A stretch of 8,115 nt of DNA from JBJHCA01 sp050485785 (GCA_050485785.1 JBJHCA010000114.1:1-8115), one strand, 5' to 3'; counted from the first letter of the stretch, positions 1-6,351 are shown. Numbers and translations are program-made. The notes: generated by a model not told the origin, from the letters alone.

Positions 1-1
1 G

Positions 2-222
2 CTGCGCTTCTGGGGCGACGACGAGGCGGACGAGCACGGGCAGCTCATCCGCACCCGCGGCGGGCGCTGGGCGTTCTCCTACGAACCGGGGGACGACGAC
101 GACGAGGCGATCTTCCGGTTCGATTCCCATCGCTTCCAGGAAGGCGAGTACATCACCATTACCGAGCATGACGGCATCGCGCGCCCGTTCCGCATCGTCT
201 GGGTGCGCACCCCGCCGGAGAT
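2..222 (+). CDS. GC-rich partial coding fragment, unrelated to the rest of the window
   Basis: An open frame starting at base 2 runs through the whole GC-rich stretch and reads as a real protein: an acidic part with runs of Asp (GDDEADEHG, then GDDDDEA), followed by FRFDSHRFQEGEYITITEHD and ARPFRIVWVR. Third codon positions are almost all G or C, which marks it as genuine coding sequence from a high-G+C organism. Both ends are missing: the 5' end lies outside the window and the 3' end is lost at the join near base 222, after which the frame continues only as shadow of the minus-strand gene. I do not recognise the family; the second half suggests a small beta-rich domain, but that is an impression only. 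The composition is unlike every other gene here, so I take it as DNA from another genome, not a neighbour. Confidence 0.55.
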
Positions 223-226
223 GATC
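211..226. other. Probable chimeric junction inside fni
   Basis: G+C drops abruptly at this point, and two unrelated coding frames meet: a plus-strand frame from the left and the minus-strand isomerase from the right. The isomerase reading stays plausible for the family through its NLIISGG stretch, whose last codons lie in 211-226, so the two parents may share a few bases here. The site includes a GATC (223-226). Microhomology-driven template switching, ligation of Sau3AI-type ends or an assembly misjoin would each fit; a natural transfer event is less likely because an essential-type gene is cut. Confidence 0.65.
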
Positions 227-1053
227 AGATTAAAACACCGTTGTTCACCACCCAGGTCTTTAACAATGCTGTTTACAAAACCCAGCATTTCTTCCGCACT
301 GTGGCCCAGTCTGGTCATCTGACCGTGCAGTTCAGTGGCTTCGGGTTGACGGCGCATCAGTTCGAGCAGGGCAAAGTTGGTACCGCCTTGAGCCCCAAAG
401 TCGATGGCCAGCAAGGGCAACTTCAAGAGGGCTTTCAGGCTCTCAGGACCCATACCCTGGCCTACTTCCTTGACGATAATGGGGACCTTGATGTGGTCGA
501 GCAATTGTATGATGGTATCCAGTGGTGCACGGTAAAACCTGTCCCCTTCAGGCTGAAGAAATTCCTGCAGCGGGTTGACATGGACAATTAAACCGTCGGC
601 ATCCAGTTGGTGCACCAAGTGATGGATGCGATCGTATTCACCGGATGCACACAACTCCTCCACCTGAGCTATGCCCAGATTGGCAAACAAAGGTACATTG
701 CTGCCGGCATATTTCCTCACATCAAAGTCATCAAAGTGATCGCGAGTATAGAGTAGTGAGCGGCATGAACCCAGGCCCATACCGAGGCCAAATTCTCCAC
801 ATGCCCGTGCCAGATTTTTGTTGATAACCCCTGCCCATTGGGTACCGCCGGTCATACTGGAAACCCAGACCGGGAATTTCATCCATTTCTCGGCCAGGAA
901 GAACGGCATAGTAATCTGCTCATCCGGAAAAGCAGAAAGCAGAGGTTCATAGAAAAATCTGGGGTCAGTGAGTGCCTTATCCACCACGGCTTTGAAAGCC
1001 AGGTCGATATGATCCTGTTTTCGGGTCTCGGATGTGGGATCGTTTTTATGCAT
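211..1053 (-). CDS. fni: Type 2 isopentenyl-diphosphate delta-isomerase, C-terminally truncated
   Basis: Interconverts isopentenyl and dimethylallyl diphosphate in cytoplasmic isoprenoid synthesis. The type 2 family is FMN-dependent, uses reduced flavin and Mg2+, and is unrelated to the Nudix-type Idi. Family signatures are visible in order: RKQDHI (residues 11-16), VSSMTGGT (64-71), GMGLGSCRS (91-99), NLGIAQ (125-130), HVNPLQE with the active-site Gln163 and Glu164 (158-164), VKEVGQGMG (194-202), the phosphate/FMN-binding AQGGTN (221-226) and the start of the ISGG loop (278-281). The ATG at 1053 gives the normal N-terminus just ahead of RKxDHI. Family members are about 330-350 residues, so roughly 60-70 C-terminal residues, including the rest of the FMN-phosphate site, are missing; past residue 281 the frame runs into GC-rich foreign sequence and stops at 79. 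It is last in a unit with rluB 68 bases upstream. The loss is probably an artefact, not a natural pseudogene. Confidence 0.9.
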
Positions 1054-1121
1054 GGTGAGGAATTGGACAACGAGAATTGAAACACATCTTGCGGGTGAAG
1101 GTTTGTGGCGTCATGCTTCAG

Positions 1122-1994
1122 CTACATAAAATGCTTCAGCATGATGACTTCTTGTCTGGTGAGTGGCCTGAACCGCCCTCTGGGCAAGTCTTTTTTTGTG
1201 AGGCCGGCATAGTAAACACGGTCAAGTTTTTCCACTACATAGCCAAAATGCTCAAATATACGCCTCACGATCCGGTTTTTACCCATGTGTATTTCAATTC
1301 CCACTTCGTTTTTCTTGCCTTGTTTTACATATCCCACCGCATCCACTACCACAGGGCCGTCATCAAGTTCAAATCCCTGGCTTATCTGATCAAGATGGTC
1401 GGGAGCAACATTTTTGTCCAGGGTAACATGATAAACCTTGGCCACCTTGCCCGAGGGATGTGACAGTTTCAGGGCCAGCTCACCATCATTGGTCAGCAAC
1501 AGCAGTCCCGTGGTATCGCGGTCGAGCCTGCCCACCGGGTAAACGCGGGTATTTATCTTTGTGCCAATGATATCGAGGACCGTTTTACGCCCTTTATCAT
1601 CACTGGAGGTGGTAATGGTATTTTTGGGTTTATTCATTAAAAGATATACGAGGTTGGTCACCGGCTTCACCACTTTGCCCTTATAGGTTACCACATCACC
1701 GGGCTGCACGCGGTAGCCCATTTCACCGGCCACTTCACCATTAACGGTTACCAGGCCGGCAGCAATGAGTTCGCCGGCCTTGCGACGGGAGCAGATGCCG
1801 GCATGGGCAATGAATTTGTTCAGCCTCATGTCCTCCTCCGGCTCTTTGGCTGTTACAGGTTTGTTCTGCACCTGTGGCCGGGGTTTCCCCTTTGCCGGAG
1901 CGAAAGGCCGTTTTTTGTCGGGAGGCCTGTCCGTTGATCTATCCGGGGGACGCTGACTCTTCCGGCTTCCTGAATTCGTTTTCTTTTTCTGCAT
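1122..1994 (-). CDS. rluB: 23S rRNA pseudouridine synthase, RluB/RsuA type
   Basis: Converts a specific uridine of large-subunit rRNA to pseudouridine (U2605 in E. coli RluB) in the cytoplasm. The 290-residue protein starts with a ~55-residue low-complexity, Lys/Arg/Pro-rich tail that is probably disordered and RNA-binding. An S4 RNA-binding domain follows at about 56-105 (MRLNKFIAHAGICSRRKA), then the catalytic domain. The catalytic motif is GRLDRDTTGLL (155-165) with Asp158 as the nucleophile; KVYHV (186-190) and the C-terminal NRIVRRIFEHFGY (240-252) are the other family hallmarks. Basic N-terminal extensions of this kind are common in Bacteroidota homologues, which supports the ATG at 1994. 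An alternative start at Met56, at the S4 domain, would give a compact protein without overlap. As called, the start lies 56 bases inside the end of scpB, so the two are probably co-translated. The exact target uridine (RluB, RluE or RluF type) is inferred from family resemblance. Confidence 0.93.
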   Translation of the reverse strand: MQKKKTNSGSRKSQRPPDRSTDRPPDKKRPFAPAKGKPRPQVQNKPVTAKEPEEDMRLNKFIAHAGICSRRKAGELIAAGLVTVNGEVAGEMGYRVQPGDVVTYKGKVVKPVTNLVYLLMNKPKNTITTSSDDKGRKTVLDIIGTKINTRVYPVGRLDRDTTGLLLLTNDGELALKLSHPSGKVAKVYHVTLDKNVAPDHLDQISQGFELDDGPVVVDAVGYVKQGKKNEVGIEIHMGKNRIVRRIFEHFGYVVEKLDRVYYAGLTKKDLPRGRFRPLTRQEVIMLKHFM

Positions 1995-2523
1995 TGCTAA
2001 GTTTTGGCAAATCTTTCATTCCGGCCAGGCCGAAGTATTCCATAAATTTTTTGCTGGTCACATAGATCAAAGGGCGGCCGGGTTCTCTGCTTCGTCCTGA
2101 AATTTCGATCATTTCCTTTTCCAGCAGTTTTTGGAGCGTATAGTCGCAATTTACACCGCGAATGAGTTCGATGTCGGATTTGGTAACCGGCTGCCGGTAT
2201 GCAATGATGGCCAGGGTTTCCAGTGCGGCAGTGGACAGCTTTGCAGTTGACCCGGCTTTAAGCATTTCCTTCACCACATCGTGGTAATCTGGTTTTGTTA
2301 CAAACTGGTACCCGCCGCCAATTTCGCGAATATGCATGGCAAATTCACCCTGATCGTATTTTTGGGTAAGACGGCAGACTACATCATTTACATATTGCTT
2401 ACTCAGGCTTTCCGAGGGCAGAATGGCCAACAAAAAGTTATGTATCACCTCCACACTAACAGGCTCAGCGGAAGCAAAAATGAGTGCTTCGATAAGAACT
2501 GACAACTTTGGGTAACCTTCCAT
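1939..2523 (-). CDS. scpB: Segregation and condensation protein B
   Basis: Kleisin-associated subunit of the bacterial SMC-ScpAB condensin, which organises and segregates the nucleoid. The protein is 194 residues, normal for ScpB, and consists of two winged-helix domains. Recognisable stretches are LIEALIFASAEPVS (10-23), the strongly conserved LETLAIIAYRQPVTKSDIE (101-119) with IRGV (121-124), and GRSREPGRPLIYVTSKKF (143-160) leading to EYFGL (162-166). I chose the ATG at 2523 because the conserved N-terminus begins immediately after it; an in-frame ATG at 2586 would add 21 residues unlike the family and would lie upstream of the predicted promoter. The C-terminal tail (about 172-194) is charged and overlaps the rluB start. 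Placement of scpB before rluB is a widely conserved order, but scpA is not next door: the gene upstream is divergent and unrelated. Confidence 0.93.
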   Translation of the reverse strand: MEGYPKLSVLIEALIFASAEPVSVEVIHNFLLAILPSESLSKQYVNDVVCRLTQKYDQGEFAMHIREIGGGYQFVTKPDYHDVVKEMLKAGSTAKLSTAALETLAIIAYRQPVTKSDIELIRGVNCDYTLQKLLEKEMIEISGRSREPGRPLIYVTSKKFMEYFGLAGMKDLPKLSNAEKENEFRKPEESASPG

Positions 2524-2549
2524 GATGATAAAAACCTGAGGCAAAGATG

Positions 2550-2557
2550 CAAAAATA
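2550..2557 (-). promoter_or_regulatory. Candidate Bacteroidota -7 element for the scpB operon
   Basis: The minus strand reads TATTTTTG here, a full match to the TAnnTTTG consensus of Bacteroidota primary sigma factors. It lies about 26 bases upstream of the scpB ATG at 2523, which implies a short leader. No clear TTTG/TTG -33 element is visible at the usual distance, so the call rests on the -7 box and its position. Confidence 0.45.
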
Positions 2558-2618
2558 GCACCTATTGACCACATGCGGAGTGGCATGAGAAGACTGCAGT
2601 ACAGGGGTAAAAAACTAT

Positions 2619-2653
2619 TTTGTACGATTTATCTGTCACTAATGCTACCTTTG
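2619..2653 (+). promoter_or_regulatory. Candidate Bacteroidota promoter for the MCE gene
   Basis: TTTG at 2619-2622 (-33 element) and TACCTTTG at 2646-2653 (TAnnTTTG -7 element) are separated by 23 bases, at the long end of the accepted spacing. Transcription would start near 2658-2661, giving an A/C-rich leader of about 30-35 bases before the ATG at 2693. There is no Shine-Dalgarno sequence, as is usual in this phylum. It is divergent from the scpB promoter in the same 169-base intergenic region. Confidence 0.5.
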
Positions 2654-2692
2654 CACCGTTAATTCAAGGACTCAACACCAAACACTCAATGT

Positions 2693-3736
2693 ATGTCCAA
2701 TGAGGTAAAAGTAGGTATCCTGGCACTGGTGGCCATTTTTATGATCGTGTGGGGATACAACTTTATCAAAGGCAGGGATATATTTTCAACAGCTACCATA
2801 CTTTATGCCGAATACAACAGCGTGGACGGATTAGCCAAATCTGCGCCCATCACCATCAATGGTTTTCAGATAGGTGTGGTTGGAGATATCTGGCTGCGTG
2901 AGGATTTTTCGGGAGTTATTGTGGTACGGCTTGAGATAGAGCGGGGTATAAAAATACCCAAGACTACAGTAGCGCGTATCACGAGCAGCGGTTTACTCTC
3001 GGGCAAATCGATAGAACTGGTGTTTGACGGCCCCTGTGCCGGTGATGACTGCGCCGTAACCGGGGATTACCTTCAGGGCAGGGTTGCAGGCATGTTGGAA
3101 ACACTGACAGGAGGAGTGATCAATGACGAAAACACCCAGGCATTTCTGGATATGCTTGACTCGCTGTTTAATGTTGAAACCAGTGTGTTGCAAACTGAAG
3201 TGCGGGATATGATTTCCAATGTCAGCCGCATTATGAACAACCTGGCCAGCACTACTGCCACCCTTGACACCATGATGACGGTTTCATCAAAAAGGATAAC
3301 CTCCATTTTACACTCGTCCGATGAATTGGCCCGCAGGCTTTCGACTACCAGTCATGACATTGAGGCACTGGCACAAAACCTCAATCAGATTAGCTCAGAA
3401 GTAAAGGATGCCGGGCTGGGTGAAACAATAATTAAGACCCGTGAAACCATCAGTTCTGCAGATGCCCGGCTCAAACAACTGGAAGAAACGCTGACCACTG
3501 CCAATCAAAGCATGGCCCAACTTCGCGACGTGATGCAGGGAGTAACCGACGGCCAGGGCACACTGGGCAAATTGATTCAGGACCCTGCATTGTATGAAAA
3601 CCTGAACCGCACATCGCAGAATCTCGATCTGCTTTTACAGGACATCAGGCTTAACCCCAAACGGTACACCAGAATTCTGAGCCGCCGTCAAATTGAATAC
3701 ACCGTACCTGAAGACGATCCGGCATTGGGCCAATGA
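2693..3736 (+). CDS. MCE-domain (MlaD-family) lipid-transport protein
   Basis: Predicted periplasmic, inner-membrane-anchored lipid-binding protein of the MlaD/Mce type. Residues 7-24 form a single hydrophobic segment after a short cytoplasmic start. The MCE domain spans about 36-113: LYAEYNSVDGL, APITINGFQIGVVGDI, and SSGLLSGKSIELV. The remainder (about 135-315) is a long, helical, Ser/Thr/Gln-rich coiled-coil region of the kind that forms lipid-conducting tubes or barrels in other MCE proteins. A conserved-looking end follows (TLGKLIQDPALYENLN, then LLLQDIRLNPKRY). Cys115 and Cys120 flank a short Gly-Asp loop just after the MCE domain and could form a disulfide. At 347 residues it is longer than proteobacterial MlaD, as is common in this phylum. 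No MlaE permease, MlaF ATPase or MlaC gene is next to it, so its transporter partners must be encoded elsewhere. Substrate and direction of transport cannot be read from the sequence. Confidence 0.88.
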   Translation: MSNEVKVGILALVAIFMIVWGYNFIKGRDIFSTATILYAEYNSVDGLAKSAPITINGFQIGVVGDIWLREDFSGVIVVRLEIERGIKIPKTTVARITSSGLLSGKSIELVFDGPCAGDDCAVTGDYLQGRVAGMLETLTGGVINDENTQAFLDMLDSLFNVETSVLQTEVRDMISNVSRIMNNLASTTATLDTMMTVSSKRITSILHSSDELARRLSTTSHDIEALAQNLNQISSEVKDAGLGETIIKTRETISSADARLKQLEETLTTANQSMAQLRDVMQGVTDGQGTLGKLIQDPALYENLNRTSQNLDLLLQDIRLNPKRYTRILSRRQIEYTVPEDDPALGQ

Positions 3737-3757
3737 TGCCGTTTAAGGCACTTCTGC

Positions 3758-3838
3758 TTATTCCCAAGTGAGGAAACGAATGCCTCCGGAAGGTTCAAGA
3801 TTCAAGAGCCGGATGTAGTTTGACTGCCCGTATTTCAC
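3758..3838 (-). other. Protein-like short reading frame touching the lutA-like stop codon
   Basis: Immediately behind the Fe-S protein gene, its TAG shares a G with a GTG (TAGTG). From that GTG a 26-residue frame reads VKYGQSNYIRLLNLEPSGG and ends in IRFLTWE before a TAA at 3758. The composition looks protein-like, but the frame is too short for coding statistics and I recognise no family. It could be a coupled microprotein, a frameshift-made tail of the Fe-S protein, the relic of a decayed gene, or chance. It otherwise lies in the roughly 100-base gap between two convergent genes, where I see no strong terminator: only a short inverted repeat TCCGG/CCGGA (3784-3812) without a T-run, and a TTCAAGA direct repeat. 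Confidence 0.2.
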
Positions 3839-4569
3839 TACTTCTTTAATCCCTGTGCCAACACATCAGCGAGGTGCATCACCTGCATGGGCTGGCCTGT
3901 TTTGCGGAGGTATCCGTCCAGGTGCATGAGGCATGACATATCGGTAGAAACCAGGTAATCGGCTCCGGTAGCCTGGGCGGTTTCTGACTTTTGTTCAGCC
4001 ATGGATATGGAGATGGGCTCATGCCGAATGGAAAATGTGCCTCCAAAACCGCAGCATACTTCGGCATCTTCCATTTCGGTGATACGGAGGCCGCGAACAT
4101 GTTTCAGCAGGATGCGCGGCGGCGTTTTCACTCCGCACTCATGCAGAGAGCCACAGCCATCGTGATAGGTGACGGTGGCATCAAAATTAGCCCCTACATC
4201 TTTAATGCCCATCTGGTTGACCAGAAAATCGGAAAACTCAAACACGTGGCTTTTCAGGCCTCTGACTGCCTCGTCATACAAAGTGCCAGTAAAAAGCTGC
4301 TTGTAGTAATTGCGTACAAAGCCGGCACAAGACCCCGAGGGCACCACCACATATCGTTTATACAAAAAGTCCTTGAGAAACTTGTCGGCCACATGCCTGG
4401 CATCATCGTGGAAACCGGCATTAAAAGCAGGCTGACCGCAACATGTTTGACCGGGATTGTATTTGACCGTACAGCCCACGTGCCTCAGCACTTTCACCAT
4501 GTTAACCCCAACATCGGGATAAAGCTGATCAATATAGCAAGGAATAAAGATATGGACCGTAAGTGACAT
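3838..4569 (-). CDS. LutA/YkgE-type CCG-domain (Fe-S)-binding protein
   Basis: The protein is 243 residues, matching LutA of the lactate-utilisation complex (about 238), and has two cysteine-rich CCG modules of the type found in LutA, GlcF/GlpC and heterodisulfide reductase HdrB. Module 1 uses Cys11 (FIPCYIDQL), Cys43-Cys44 (QTCCGQPAFNAG) and Cys81 (PSGSCAGF). Module 2 uses Cys139 (YHDGCGSLHECG), Cys172-Cys173 (EVCCGFGGTFS) and Cys213 (STDMSCLMHLDG). Such modules ligate Fe-S clusters and take part in electron transfer, usually with a flavoprotein or ferredoxin-like partner. The family usually reads DSCH where this protein has DGCG. The LutB and LutC partners of the lactate system are not adjacent, so oxidation of L-lactate is not supported by context. 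The gene sits 42 bases downstream of the LKR-like dehydrogenase on the same strand and is probably co-transcribed with it. Cytoplasmic: no signal peptide or membrane segment. Confidence 0.85.
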   Translation of the reverse strand: MSLTVHIFIPCYIDQLYPDVGVNMVKVLRHVGCTVKYNPGQTCCGQPAFNAGFHDDARHVADKFLKDFLYKRYVVVPSGSCAGFVRNYYKQLFTGTLYDEAVRGLKSHVFEFSDFLVNQMGIKDVGANFDATVTYHDGCGSLHECGVKTPPRILLKHVRGLRITEMEDAEVCCGFGGTFSIRHEPISISMAEQKSETAQATGADYLVSTDMSCLMHLDGYLRKTGQPMQVMHLADVLAQGLKK

Positions 4570-4611
4570 GCCGAAACGCAGTAATGAATAAGGCGGCCAA
4601 GATACGCCTCC

Positions 4612-5838
4612 TTAACGATTATCAGAAATATTAAGCCCTGCATAATCTGCCAGGAAAGCATAATGTGCCGTCAATTCACCCCGCTTCAGGATAGTGGCCC
4701 GGTCCAAAATTTCCGACGATTCCTTGCCAAAAATTTCCGAGGCAACATACTCCAGAAACATGTCCCCAAATGCTTCCGAGGCATCTCGGGGAATTTCATT
4801 CGGAAGATTGTCCACACACATCATATCGATACCGCTTTCAGAATAAGGTGGCAATTCACTCTTCGTAAGAGGATTATAGCCAAAAACAGGGTCTTCAATG
4901 GTGGTTGGTCTCAAAGTTGAGGGGATGGAACTTTCAGGAGCAATGTCACAAGTAATATCCGCAATGGTTCTGATATTGAAACCCGGAGCGGCCATGTCCT
5001 CAGCACTGAACATTGCCGGTGCGCGATTATCCCAGTATATGCCGTGGATCAGGATGTCGGCTTCGCGGGCAAAGGGCAGAAAGGCAGAACTGAATTGTTC
5101 GGGATGCTCAAAGTACATGCGGGCATCGAAATTGTTACCTGTCTTTTGGTGCACCACATACTCATCAAAATCGATCTGACAAAAAACCGGTTCGCTGAAT
5201 TTCATACTCAGAAACGAGGTACTGTTGGTTTCCGCAATGCCCGCATCCATCAGAACCTGCCTGGCACCCATAGCAACCCTTCCTTTACCGGTAAGGATAA
5301 TCTTGAATGCGGGCAGGTTAATGTTTTGATAGTGGGGCAACACTTCACGGTAGCTGTTCAGGGTATACAGTGGAGGAAGTGTGTACAGTCCGGTGCGCCG
5401 TCCAAAAGCCAGTAATCCGTTATGAGCTCCCACCACTCCGGCAAAGTGACCAAATGCAATCAGTCGTCTGCCTTCCTTGTCGGTGAGTCGTTCATAGTCA
5501 GTGAGGGTGATTTTTTGGGATATCATTTTGTGAAACATGTGCCTGTTGTAGGGCTGCTTTTTAATGGTGTGCGAAAAAATGAAGTACCACTTCCCGGCAA
5601 TGAGTTTGTCAGCCGGAACTTCCTTGACCCCCAGCAAAATATCACAATCGTCAACATGTCCTGCCACATCAATGCCCGGCCTGCGGTACTCATCGTCTGA
5701 AAAACACCGGTGGGGAGAAGATTGGACTTTAACCTTTGCCTTGTATTTTTCAGCAAGCTGAAGGCATTGTTCAGGGGTAAGCACTACCCTGCTGTCGGCA
5801 GGAATTTTTTCTTCGCACAATAAACCAATTCTAAGCAT
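4612..5838 (-). CDS. Saccharopine/alanine dehydrogenase family protein resembling the LKR domain of AASS
   Basis: A 408-residue NAD(P)-dependent dehydrogenase of the AlaDH/PNT-Lys1 fold. Residues 1-135 form the N-terminal domain: RIGLLCEEKIPADSRVVLTP (3-22), GVKEVPADKLI (70-80), FSHTIKKQPYN (88-98), TDYERL (113-118), GRRLIAFGHFAGVVGAHNGL (123-142). Residues 180-300 carry the nucleotide-binding domain with LTGKGRVAMGARQVL (182-196). The remainder, HGIYWDNRAP, ADITCDI, TTIEDP, CVDNLPNEIPRDASEAFGDM, closely follows the lysine-ketoglutarate reductase half of animal aminoadipate semialdehyde synthase as I remember it. Lys72 and His90 sit where yeast Lys1 has its catalytic Lys77 and His96. Likely chemistry is therefore reductive condensation of lysine with 2-oxoglutarate to saccharopine or the reverse, but a relative acting on another amino acid is possible, and database names such as alanine dehydrogenase would be imprecise. 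I chose the ATG at 5838 because family proteins begin with this strand; the in-frame ATG at 5853 adds five residues. No saccharopine-cleaving domain or gene is adjacent. Confidence 0.82.
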   Translation of the reverse strand: MLRIGLLCEEKIPADSRVVLTPEQCLQLAEKYKAKVKVQSSPHRCFSDDEYRRPGIDVAGHVDDCDILLGVKEVPADKLIAGKWYFIFSHTIKKQPYNRHMFHKMISQKITLTDYERLTDKEGRRLIAFGHFAGVVGAHNGLLAFGRRTGLYTLPPLYTLNSYREVLPHYQNINLPAFKIILTGKGRVAMGARQVLMDAGIAETNSTSFLSMKFSEPVFCQIDFDEYVVHQKTGNNFDARMYFEHPEQFSSAFLPFAREADILIHGIYWDNRAPAMFSAEDMAAPGFNIRTIADITCDIAPESSIPSTLRPTTIEDPVFGYNPLTKSELPPYSESGIDMMCVDNLPNEIPRDASEAFGDMFLEYVASEIFGKESSEILDRATILKRGELTAHYAFLADYAGLNISDNR

Positions 5839-5983
5839 ATAAAGCCGAAACATGGGATAAGGCGTGAAGTTCTCATTTTTTTATCACAACAGGAACTTTA
5901 TGGTAAAGTATGCGGTTGTGTCCATGCAACTCATAAGGGGCTGACTGGAATTGACAGGAAAGCAAGTTATGAAGTAAGCATGC

Positions 5984-6025
5984 CGGAGCATCATGGTTCA
6001 CTCCGTTAAAAATGACTGTGAAACC
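5984..6025 (+). other. tmRNA pseudoknot PK1
   Basis: CGGAG (5984-5988) pairs with CTCCG (6001-6005), and bases of the enclosed loop, GGTTCA (5995-6000), pair with TGAAACC (6019-6025) with one bulged A. This is the H-type pseudoknot expected just upstream of the resume codon, eight bases before the tag frame begins. Confidence 0.75.
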
Positions 6026-6032
6026 AATAAAC

Positions 6033-6062
6033 GGCGACACTAGTTACGCCATGGCAGCCTAG
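6033..6062 (+). other. tmRNA proteolysis-tag reading frame (GDTSYAMAA)
   Basis: From the resume codon GGC at 6033 the frame reads GDTSYAMAA and ends at TAG 6060-6062. With the alanine carried by the tmRNA, the added tag is AGDTSYAMAA. The hydrophobic AMAA end is a ClpXP-type degron variant of the more common ALAA. The position fits: downstream of pseudoknot PK1, with the stop codon in hairpin H5. Confidence 0.92.
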
Positions 6063-6310
6063 TCTGAGAGATTAGCACGCCATTTTGCACCAAGCTTGAT
6101 GCCTGATACACAGCTTGATTGCAAATCATCAACCCTTCAGGCTGGCGCGGCGGAGTGCTCCTACCATAAGCGCGAGAACCTTTGGAGCCGGGAGTAAAAT
6201 AGGTTTGCAACCATACCGGTTTTACTTCGAGAATTAAATGGTCGCTAAGCATGTAGAAAGCTTTTTAGCACTTTGTCTGGACGAGGGTTCGATTCCCTCC
6301 AGCTCCACCA

Positions 6311-6351
6311 AAATAAAGCCGGTGCCCGAAAAGGCATCGGCTTTATTTTTT
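6311..6351 (+). terminator. Strong intrinsic terminator of ssrA
   Basis: Starting at the base after the encoded CCA, AAATAAAGCCGGTGCC (6311-6326) pairs with GGCATCGGCTTTATTT (6333-6348) over 16 base pairs with a single G-U wobble. The loop is CGAAAA, and a run of six T (6346-6351) overlaps the end of the stem. The mature RNA needs only 3' trimming back to CCA. The flanks TCCACCA (6304-6310) and TGGTGGA (6351-6357) are also complementary and extend the inverted repeat after a 2-base bulge. Confidence 0.9.

Larger units (their letters stand above)
5937..6310 (+). ncRNA. ssrA: Transfer-messenger RNA (tmRNA)
   Basis: A 374-base one-piece tmRNA that rescues stalled ribosomes with SmpB and tags the unfinished protein for proteolysis. 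The ends form an alanine-type acceptor stem: GGGGCTG (5937-5943) pairs with CAGCTCC (6300-6306), including the G3-U70 pair that alanyl-tRNA synthetase recognises. The discriminator A (6307) and an encoded CCA (6308-6310) follow. The T arm is GAGGG/CCCTC around TTCGATT (6283-6299). The mRNA-like part carries the tag frame at 6033-6062, and its stop codon sits in a hairpin CTAGTC/GATTAG (H5). It is transcribed away from the LKR-like gene, with 98 bases between that gene's start and the RNA. I find no exact TAnnTTTG box in that gap, so its promoter is not placed. Confidence 0.97.

Noticed and set aside
79..210. Continuation of the fni frame on the minus strand to a stop at 79
   Set aside because: It reads as a Met/Ser-rich shadow (ending in a run of Ser) opposite the strongly coding plus frame and has none of the C-terminal isomerase motifs.
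241..591. Long plus-strand frames opposite fni, rluB, the LutA-like and the LKR-like genes
   Set aside because: All are antisense shadows of genes with clear family motifs.
3784..3812. TCCGG/CCGGA inverted repeat between the convergent MCE and Fe-S genes
   Set aside because: Five pairs around a long loop and no T-tract on either side; not a convincing terminator.
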